From: Ascaphus truei | Lineage: Eukaryota > Chordata > Amphibia > Anura > Ascaphidae | Direction of reading: 5' to 3' | NCBI GenBank assembly: GCA_036426205.1 | Contig: CM071586.1 | Span: 7,699,471 to 7,763,470 of the forward strand | Length of the DNA: 64,000 nucleotides | Shown here: one piece after another, positions 56,001 to 64,000 of the stretch | Layout of the letters: each line of letters starts with the position of its first letter | Position numbering within the stretch: the first letter of the stretch is position 1 | The notes under the pieces: model-generated | Databases searched by the model: none | Seen by the model: the letters and a program-made list of their open reading frames with translations, nothing else | Told to the model about the DNA's origin: nothing | Made by a program: the position numbers and the translations under genes

Positions 56001-56543
56001 GATCTACTCGATAAGTAGGAGTGAAAGACAAACATAAAAATTCCTGTGCTCTACTTAAAGTCCTACTAGAAGAATTAATATATGTAATATATCAAGATAC
56101 TTTGAGAAAAGGTCACAGTGCTTAGTCTCTTAAGGCCAGGTTCCTCGGCTGTTCAAGATCCTGCCAGGGGACCTCCAACAACATGCGACAGAAAAAGAGA
56201 CATGCACAACCTTGTTTCAGATAAAGTGCAATACATTTTGGGCCACAATCCCCAGTTCTCACTTACATATAATGTAATGGGAGTGCAGCACCAGATGGTA
56301 CAAAGGATAGGAGTTCTTGTAGTCACCGCCGTGATGTCAGTGTGTTGGGGTGTCCCGTGGTGTATGGTGCCTATGGAGCGCTGCAGCAGCCGACAACAGT
56401 TACCTTCATTATAAACTTTGCCAAACGGGAGGTGATGACTCACTGTGACTCCCCAATCCTGGGTGCTGGTGTACTTCTGGCAGTGGGCGAGGGTAGGCAG
56501 TCTGGGAGGATGCTTTCCTCCTGTCGTGGACTTATCGGAGTTG
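56001..56543. other. No gene recognised
   Basis: Only short incidental frames on both strands. Confidence 0.4.
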
Positions 56544-56810
56544 TCATCTCGTCCTCAAGGCATACTGGTACAGACGATCTGCTGATGGATGGGGTGAGTG
56601 TGGGGGGCTTGGTGATGGAAGCGTGAAGGTCACATCATGCAGGTCACCCTCCTGCTCCTGCGTCGGACATACAGGGACAGGGACAGGAACTCGCAGGAAA
56701 GAATACATCCCCACAATCTTCCTTTCCATCTTCTCCATGTTCCTTTCCATCTTCTCCATGTTACTTTCCATTTTCTCCATGCGCAAATCCATACTCAACA
56801 TGGTCTCCAA
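56544..56810 (-). CDS. Small coiled-coil ORF, unknown
   Basis: 88 codons with a heptad-like repeat (MEKMESNMEKMERNMEKMER) followed by a proline-rich tail. The repeat comes from an internal 21-bp duplication. Such short coiled-coil tails occur in accessory proteins of PIF/Harbinger transposons, but nothing else here supports that. It may be non-coding. Confidence 0.25.
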   Translation of the reverse strand: METMLSMDLRMEKMESNMEKMERNMEKMERKIVGMYSFLRVPVPVPVCPTQEQEGDLHDVTFTLPSPSPPHSPHPSADRLYQYALRTR

Positions 56811-56817
56811 AAGAAGA

Positions 56818-57740
56818 TGTATGCAGGAGAAAAGTAGGAGGTAAGTGCCGTGAGGTTAGGTCTGTGTAGGCCCGGACCCATCCGCATCCCCACTCAGCAG
56901 AATATTGTTAGGGTAACATAAAAACAGGTAGAACACAACTATGCTAAATTAGCACCGCATAGTCCCCTATATCAGCGCTGATCATTAGTATATCAGCGCT
57001 GATACGCTCGAGGGCATGCCTAACTATATAGTGGGCTAGTGAACAGCCCCTAAGGGCAAAGCGATCCTGTGATAAGGATTATAACTTGCAGGATCAAAGT
57101 AACAATCACACTGAGGTCGCTTAATGGTGTAGTATGTATGATTACCCTATTGAAGGTCTACATCACTTATTTACGGTGCATACTTCTTATCTACTGTGGC
57201 TAAACGGTTCAAGGGGCAGTAGTCTAGTCACTGTTTCCATTCTGGGGTTACCCTTCTACATTGACATTTTTGCCTAGCAGCATGACTGAGGTTTCCTTCC
57301 AGCCTAATACTTAACTATACCATACAGGTAGTCACACACTTAAGTTCCACCTCCACATATCATGCCTGGATGTATTAACATACATACCATATAAAGTTTA
57401 CAATCACAGCGTGTCTAAACACACGCCCTGATAAATATATATTGAGACTAAACTTCTTCTATATAGTGGTCCTACTACAGCCCCTTTCCTATATCTATAG
57501 GCAGCTATAAGTATAGCATTAGATCCCGAATATCTATTAGGGATCTCCTTATGTACTATCAACCTAACTACCCATAGTTACGTTACAAATGACACAGTCA
57601 CGTGCTGTTTGACATATATATTTATTTTTAACACCCTATTTTTTATTCATTGTTCATCAATAAAGTATTTTAATTAAATAACTATACATTCAGTTGTGAT
57701 AGAGTGCTTATAAACTAGGTTTCCTTTTCTCCTGCATACA
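56818..57740. repeat. Segment bounded by a 17-bp inverted repeat
   Basis: TGTATGCAGGAGAAAAG at 56818-56834 is inverted at 57724-57740. Inside are two TATCAGCGCTGAT palindromes (56969-57004) and no ORF. A 923-bp non-autonomous element is possible; no target duplication was found. Confidence 0.35.
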
Positions 57741-57804
57741 TTCATGTCCTTACCTAGTTAGCACCTCACCGTGGTTTACTATTTAAGCTGTGCGGGTGTT
57801 CTCT

Positions 57805-58503
57805 TTATGTGTAGCTACTCTCCAAAAGATCAACCTTTTGCTCCGTGCTGTAGACATCTGCATAGGTGGGTGGTGGAGGTGGTAGCCAGGAGAACAGCGT
57901 CGAGGATGATTGGTGGAGCTGGTGACCAGGGGGTTGGGAGGAGAACAGCCTCAATGATGGGTTGTGAAGCAGGTCGGCAGGGGGTTGACAGGAGAGCAGC
58001 CTCAATGATGGGTTGTGGAGCAGGTCGGCAGGGGGTTGACAGGAGAGCAGCAGCGTTGAGGATGGGTTGTGGAGCAAGTCGGCAGGGGGTTGACAGGAGA
58101 GCAGCCTCAATGATGGGTTGTGGAGCAGGTCAGCAGGGGGTTTACAGGAGAGCAGCAGCATCGAGGATGGGTTGTGGAGTAGGTCGGCAGGGGGTTGACA
58201 GGACAGCAGCAGCATCGAGGATGGGTTGTGGAGTAGATGAGCGGGGGGGTGCAAGGAGAGGATCGGGACTCCACTTGACTTGCACTGTCTAAGGGCGCCG
58301 AATTTCTTCTTCACAAAATAAGGCCCAGGGGTCTTAACCTTTGGAGCCTTCGGAACATTTTCTTTATTCTGCTTTGGTTTTCGCTTAGGTTTTGGCTGGG
58401 AAACAGCTTCCGCCTTTCGCTTGGCTGGCACGGCAGAAGCAAGCTGGTTCCTGTGTCTGTAGAATCGGGGGCGATCCATGGAAACAGAAGGACGAATGCA
58501 CAA
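57805..58503 (-). CDS. ORF with basic N-terminus and 19-residue tandem repeats, unknown
   Basis: 232 open codons. The N-terminal part has clusters of basic residues (KRKAEAVSQPKPKRKPKQNK), resembling nuclear localisation signals. Residues about 80-205 are six copies of a unit such as LLSCQPPADLLHNPS. The DNA is a 57-60 bp minisatellite (57880-58245) whose units stay in frame, so the frame survives repeat turnover. No known family recognised. It may be a fortuitous frame through a minisatellite. Confidence 0.3.
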   Translation of the reverse strand: MCIRPSVSMDRPRFYRHRNQLASAVPAKRKAEAVSQPKPKRKPKQNKENVPKAPKVKTPGPYFVKKKFGALRQCKSSGVPILSLHPPAHLLHNPSSMLLLSCQPPADLLHNPSSMLLLSCKPPADLLHNPSLRLLSCQPPADLLHNPSSTLLLSCQPPADLLHNPSLRLLSCQPPADLLHNPSLRLFSSQPPGHQLHQSSSTLFSWLPPPPPTYADVYSTEQKVDLLESSYT

Positions 58504-58799
58504 TGCAGTATCTGGACAAGAGCAAGTTCAGATAGAGATCAGTATGTGAGAGTCTATGCAATTTGTCACCTTTTATTTCAAATTTTTCGCAGGCATGGAC
58601 ATGAGGTGTTAAAAGTGGGCGTACTGTATACTAATCCTGTCGAGTGACGTTGAGGCACATTAAATTAAAGTATAAATACACCATCCATTTTGTGTATTCA
58701 ATGCACATTCAATACACATCGAATTGCTCTGTGTGCTCGCATTTTTTTTTCTAACAGCAGCGATGATAAAGAAAAGGATTTCAAAAGATCTCAGCTTGA

Positions 58800-59125
58800 G
58801 AATAAAGGATATTGACACAATGGATACCAACTTTATCAACACATTTATATTTCTGGGTACTTGATTGAACAGAACAAGTTGCAAAATAAATTGTGATTTA
58901 TTTCCTTAATGGACAAACACACGACATCTGTAGAATACACTTAAAACAATACTTACTGGGATAAGGGAACGAAAAAAATTATCCTTTGCTTGCAAGCACC
59001 AGAAATGTAACCTTGGTTTAAAAGTCCTGTGGTTATGTTGTTATTAACCCCTTCGCTCCTGGACTGGTTGCTGCTGTGCTGGAACAAAGTCTTGCATCTT
59101 TACATCATGGATCAAAATTCAGGAA
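58800..59125 (-). repeat. Inverted copy of the repeat at 6880-7290
   Basis: Same ordered blocks as at 6.9-7.3 kb on the opposite strand, roughly 90% alike by eye in the best sections. No coding sequence. Confidence 0.7.
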
Positions 59126-59932
59126 TCACCTGGGGGATACCTGGGGAGCCACAGTTATAAACTGCCCAAAGCTATCTTTAACATGTGGATCCAATCCCCT
59201 CGTGAGAACAAAAAAAAAACACGAATAGCTAAGTTACCCACAGTTCATAAGACCGGAAAAAAGGGCTGTCCGGTGGGCAGGGTGCATGGGTCAGGTTGAC
59301 GCCCATGCCACATAGCATACCTGGGCTACACCCATACCTTTGCACCACTGAGTCTGATTTTTGACCCAGAGGTGTCACTAGCCTGACATCTGTTGTGCAT
59401 CAGTATGTCAGTTTTGTATACATTATGGGTCTTCTGGGTCTTTTCATAACTGACACTCTTTTAGACAGGGAGATGCTAATCAGCTACATCCCTTTGAGGC
59501 TCATAAAAATACTGCAGCTCATTCACCCATCTCACAGCTGTATGTCCATGGAATTCCTGCTTGGACTTACAAAAAATACCTCCTGCCTTAAATTTAAGAT
59601 CTGCAGTTTTTACACACTTTATTAAAACAACATGTTACGTTTGTGTTATAACTGTAAAAATTATATGTATGTGCATGTCTTGTCTTACTGTACTTGCACC
59701 TCAAAAATCAGGTTTCTGTGTGCTTTCGTTCTAGAATTAGTATTTCTCATTGAAATGCCAGCTACTAGACTGCCATCATGTGTTGGTTAGAGGGTATGGC
59801 AAGCAATGCATCTTGTCTTCTAACCTCGCAGGCAGGGAATGGCCTGCAAATGGGGTATAAAAATGGCTGGGACAGGGCAAACACAGTAATGCATAGCAAA
59901 TAAGTTTAACCCCTTCCTTCCCCGTCACAGAT

Positions 59933-61757
59933 ATGTACCAGAATGGACACCGCATTTTACAGATCCAACGCTGGATACTTGCTTCGGGCTTCGTTTTAGC
60001 AAAAAGAACTGTTAGTTATCATGCGCATGGAAAGGCCAAAAACGTCAAAAGAAATCCGACCGTCACTACTGAGTAAGTACAGTACTACTACAGTACAGTA
60101 GTACTTATTGTCCTCCATACTGTAACTCTAACGTCTTCTACTGTTCTGTATACCTGTGTTTAACTGTGGTAATTAATAATCCTGCATTTACTTTATACAC
60201 ACACCCACAAAGTATCAACAGTTCAGTACTGTATGTCACCAGATTTTATGCCAGTAATTGGGTGGTACAGTAGGACTGACTGAGTGTTTGACAGTGCAAT
60301 CTATTGGGATGCTTTATTTGAGGGAGGGGCAAATTATTCAATATACTGTATTCATATACTGTACAGTAGCGCTATAATCAGACAATAGGAAATCAGTGCG
60401 CTATTGGGATGCTTAATTTGCCTACTGTAACAAATTGTTCTGTTTTTCTTTACACTGTAGGGCGACAACACTTCTGGTGGACCAAATAAGTGAACAGAAT
60501 GATGAGACGTGTGCCACAAGGGTAAAGAATGCACTAGAGGCAATTCAAAAATAAAAACATCTGTGACCAGATGAGACGGAAATTGGGATGGAAATATGGG
60601 CGTGTTAAGTAAGTACTGTACAGTACTGTATACCCCCCACCTCCCTCCCTCTCCAGACTTGTGATTTCTTGTTTAGCCCTCTATTTTCATGTTAGGCTCC
60701 CTCCTAGCCTACTGTACAATAGGGTTGGCCAACTGTACTGTATGTAATACTGTCCATACTGTATACTGTATTGTTTCAATACATTAATGTTAGTTTTCTA
60801 TACAGTAGATGTCTTTGACTTATTTTTTTATTTTTTGCGTGCTGGGAACCATCATACTGTATCTCCAGTATTTAGTACCTCTAACATTATTCCTTGTCAT
60901 TACAGAGCGTATCCTATGATAAGGGAAGCCAACAAAATAAAAAGAGTGGACCAGGCACGGGCATGGATCGAAAGTGGCGAGACTTTCCAGGATGTCATCT
61001 TTACTGACGAGACAACTGTAGCGCTTGAGAGATTAGCCCTTTTTGCATTCTACAAAAAAGGATGGTAATCTCTGAAGCCACGTCCCAAGCACCCAGTGAA
61101 GATGCATGTGTGGGGTGCCATCTCTAGACAAGGACTAGGATGCATCATTATCTTTGAGGGTAAAATAATGCACAAATACACATGCTGTGCCTGTGGCCTT
61201 ATGCACTGGACAGCTGTACTGTATAGTATTTTGTACCCTAATGTTACTGTACATTTTTATTTTCTTGTTTCCAGGAATCATGAATAAAGCGTTCTTCCAA
61301 GATCACATAATTACACATGTTGTTCAATACATTAGGAATGATTTCCCATCTGGTCACCGGTTCTTCCAGGACAATGATCCGAAACACACCGCGTCAACAG
61401 CTCACATTCTTGCCAGCGGTATCAACTGGGTTAAGACGCCAGCGGAGTAAGTTGGGTAACCATTTCTCATTGTTTTACACCGTTTATATCTCCTTACAGT
61501 AAGTAATTCACCCTTTTTCTCCCCTCCTACTGTATTCCAGATCACCAGATTTTAATCCCATCGAAATGGTATGGCATGAGTTGAAGGACTATATCAGAAA
61601 AGTGTGGAAACCGTCAAAAAAGGATGAATTGGAGAAAGGGATACTGAATTTCTGGAACAACATACTCACCATAGCCAGATGTAATAAATATATCGATCAT
61701 ATTGCGACTGTGTTGCCTATTGTTATACAACGTAATGGCCAGGCCTCGGGAAAGTAA
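59933..61757 (+). pseudogene. Intron-containing Tc1-type (IS630 family) DDE transposase, five exons
   Basis: Exons 59933-60072, 60461-60608, 60906-61159, 61275-61446 and 61541-61757 join in consistent phase across GT...AG introns of 388, 297, 115 and 94 bp. The product is about 309 residues. Order: HTH-like N-terminus (LASGFVLAKRTVSYHAHGKA), second HTH (ICDQMRRKLGWKYGRV), then the DDE core: FQDVIFTDETT (first Asp), [37 protein letters not shown] (second Asp), SPDFNPIEMVWHELK (Glu), and a C-terminal YIDHIATVLPIVI. Spacing from second Asp to Glu is 32 residues, not the usual 34. Two lesions: one extra A in the run near 60548 (exon 2) and TAA at 61066-61068 (exon 3). It is either a domesticated gene now decayed or a spliced transposon lineage. 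Confidence 0.85.
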
Positions 61758-62590
61758 AAAGGCACAGATAAGTATGATACAGGTAAGTATGGCCCTAAAA
61801 ATAACCATGTCTGCATTTATTGTTTCTTTTCATTTTCAGAACTGGCGCAATGAAAAAAGGAAGTGGGGGGGGGAATGTGTAAGATAATAGTATGGTGTTC
61901 ATGTACAAACCAGCCTGTATCTTACACAAACCCCCCTCTCCCACCCTCTCTCAGTAGTTACTGTATAGAAATTCGTTTAAAAAAAAATCTTTTGAAATAG
62001 TGTATTTTCAGAGCTGCAGTCCCCACTCTCCCCGATCTCCACCCATCTCGCAATGCCATAACGAAGAGAAAGACAAGAGCTACGGTAATGTATTTTTGTA
62101 CTGTATTATGCATTAAAAAATAAAATCTATTTTTTAAACCGACCCCCTATAGCAGACCTGAAATTCTTATGAACAGTTCAACAAACAAAGCATTGCACTT
62201 CACATTAATTTGGGAAAAAATATATATAAAAACAAAAAATGTTTTATAAAAATTATTATATTTTTATTGTTTAATCAATCATTTCTGTTAATATTGCAAT
62301 AAGATTCTATAGAAAAATACTATTTTCGTGCATTAAGGATTATCCAACATGTCTTCTGCCCAGCTCATGATAATCATGCAACAGTACATTTACGTGAATG
62401 GCTCTATTGGAGGGCTCTGTTGTTGTGTTGTTGATAAGCTTGGAACTTCAAGTTGACTTGTTTTGTTACAGTACAATAGCAGTTTTAGAAGGGCTTGCTT
62501 AGCTCAGCCTGTATTTCACACAACATGCTAATCTTATTACTAGTTGGGGGGAGTGTTGTGTTGAAGAAAAGGCAAGTTAGAAGGGCTTAG
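61758..62590. other. No gene recognised downstream of the transposase
   Basis: AT-rich. It could be transposase 3' UTR (AATAAA-like TTAAAAAATAAAATC at about 62114). Confidence 0.4.
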
Positions 62591-62599
62591 TTTATCGCA

Positions 62600-63480
62600 C
62601 TTGCGCATGCGTGGCATGGTTTGTGAGAGGTGTTGATAAGAAGTTGAAATCCTTGAGCCTTGTGTGTGTGCAGGGTGTGGGGGGAGGGGGAGCGAGGTGT
62701 ATGAAGGATTACCTGTACTGTAGTTCAAAGACATATTCTCAACAGTTCATCATAATGTTTTGATCCCCACACTCCCAAATAAAAATCACTGTACTACAGT
62801 ATGCCACCCACCTCAAAGAACGTACATGACTGGTGTGGAATTAAAAAGCAACAGTACTGTTTGATTCTCATAATATCCACAATTGCTATGCAAGCCATGG
62901 CGATAACCAAAAAAAAATGTTATACAGTACAGTATATATTTTTAAAACTTGAACTAACTTCTAAGTGAATGGGACGTTATACACGCATGCGCATTAATAA
63001 TCAACAAGGTCCCAAGTCCCAACCAAAGAGAATTACACGCAGGCGCAGAACTGTGAGAGCAGGCTCGGGAAGATTAAATGAATGGTTTGTCAGAGGTGTT
63101 GATAAGAAGTTGAAATCCTGAGCATGGGTGTGCGGGGGGGGGGGGGAGGCGAGCTGTATGAAGGATTACCTGTACTGTAGTTCAAAGACAGTATTCTCAA
63201 TAGGTCATCATAATGTTTTGATCCCCACACCCCCAAATAAAAATCACAGTACTACAGTATGCCACCCACCTCAGAAAGAACGTATATGACTAGTGTGGAA
63301 TTAAAAAGCAACAGTGCTGTTTGATTCTCATAATATCCATAATTGCTATGGAAGCACATGGCGATAACCCCCCAAAATATATACTGCATTTGTAAAACTT
63401 GATTCTCATAATATCCATAATTGCTATGCAAGCCCATGTCGAGAAAAAAAATATATACTGTAACAAAAAAACAAACTTTT
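62600..63480. repeat. Tandem pair of a ~470-bp repeat unit
   Basis: About 62625-62960 and 63090-63420 are direct copies (GTTGATAAGAAGTTGAAATC, TATGAAGGATTACCTGTACT, CATCATAATGTTTTGATCCC, TTAAAAAGCAACAGT). They are related to the pair at 4068-4819. A third partial copy of the last segment occurs at 63399-63435. Confidence 0.85.
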
Positions 63481-63599
63481 TTTTCAGACTGGGAAGTCAT
63501 ATACGCATGCGTAGGAATGTACTATAAGGCCACGCTCGGGAAGATTCACACGCTGCTCTGTGTATAATACAGATATTGAATTGCTATTGGATTTTTATT

Positions 63600-63790
63600 A
63601 CAACTCGCGATCGCCCACTTGAGTTTCTCGACGGTATTGCAGACAACGCTAAAATGCCCTTTTCTGATCAGAACAAAACGATAAACAAGCCGCGTGTTTA
63701 AGTCGGCACGATTCAAATAAATTGCCCGCCATCGCATGGGTATTCAGATCTACACACCGCGTTAAATGTTCGAATAACGGCCGCCCCATC
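63600..63790 (+). mobile_element. MITE/transposon terminus related to 5150-5350
   Basis: ACTCGCGATCGCC, GGTATTGCAGACAACGC, then the end ATAACGGCCGCCCCATCAG before TATATA. Its position right after a tandem pair like that at 4-5 kb shows that the pair and the terminus belong to one transposon family. Confidence 0.55.
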
Positions 63791-63864
63791 AGTATATATT
63801 CAACCAAGTTAGTTAAGGTTTGTATCATGTACTATAAATAAAAATTAATCAGTTCAGTTGTAGA

Positions 63865-63955
63865 ATGAAAGGAAAATTCATTCTGGTGGGACTAAAGTTC
63901 CTTGTGGTAGAAGTGCTCATCTTGAAGCTGCCTGCCATAGTCAGTGGCTTCACTG
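63865..63955 (+). CDS. Possible first coding exon with signal peptide, gene continues beyond window
   Basis: ATG at 63865 opens [20 protein letters not shown], then KLPAIVSG (a small-residue end usable by signal peptidase), then FT and the first base of a codon before the donor G|GTAAGA at 63955-63956. A signal-peptide exon ending in phase 1 is common for secreted or Ig-like proteins. The hydrophobic core contains a Lys and a Glu, which is atypical. No paralogue recognised. Confidence 0.3.
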
Positions 63956-64000
63956 GTAAGAAATAAGTCCAGTTTTTCTAGAATTTCAGCTTCACTCAGC

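Noticed and set aside
57880..58245. CRISPR-like array
   Set aside because: Repeats are contiguous 57-60 bp units with no unique spacers, and the DNA is eukaryotic.

Overview
This is a repeat-choked stretch of vertebrate nuclear DNA, most likely from an amphibian (probably a frog). The evidence is spliced vertebrate exons (LRRC8 family, VKORC1L1), spliceosomal introns, and a mix of L1, Penelope-like, CR1/L2-like, Ty3/gypsy and Tc1/Tigger elements; the species assignment is inference. No operon, CRISPR array, rRNA or tRNA gene was recognised.

Host genes. The one clear host gene is a divergent LRRC8 paralogue (subunit of the volume-regulated anion channel) on the minus strand. A 46-codon first coding exon (48861-48998) is separated by a 32.7 kb intron from a 781-codon last exon (13821-16166). 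The splice sites and phase fit, giving an 827-residue protein. At the right edge (63865-63955, plus) there may be a signal-peptide exon of another gene.

The intron is a nest of transposons. Foldback element 1 (about 16657-27767) carries an L1 inverted by twin priming (18427-22174), a Penelope-like element (22348-25831) and a Tigger-like MITE (26104-26435). Foldback element 2 (28445-46778, 3-bp target duplication TGA, about 1.8 kb arms) carries a solo LTR (29829-30676), a 1403-bp TIR element (30771-32173) and a 12.3 kb L1 (32633-44974). That L1 is itself broken by a 360-bp MITE, a 5.3 kb Penelope-like element with inverted terminal repeats and hammerhead-ribozyme-like motifs, and a CR1 fragment.

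The most striking object is the 1403-bp element at 30771-32173. It has Tigger/pogo-like inverted ends and a TA target duplication, and it contains the promoter region and an intact first coding exon of vkorc1l1. The same foldback repeat at 45.5 kb and 18.0 kb is an empty site lacking the insert, so the gene fragment arrived as part of the transposon (a Pack-TIR type exon capture).

Left flank (1-13.8 kb): satellites, inverted repeats, a gypsy pol relic, a CCAAT-bearing tandem repeat and a 2.4 kb polypyrimidine tract downstream of the LRRC8 gene. Right flank (49-64 kb): Tc1, L1, Penelope and L2/CR1-like relics, an unknown repeat-bearing ORF, and a five-exon, intron-containing DD(E/D) Tc1-type transposase with two disabling lesions (59933-61757).
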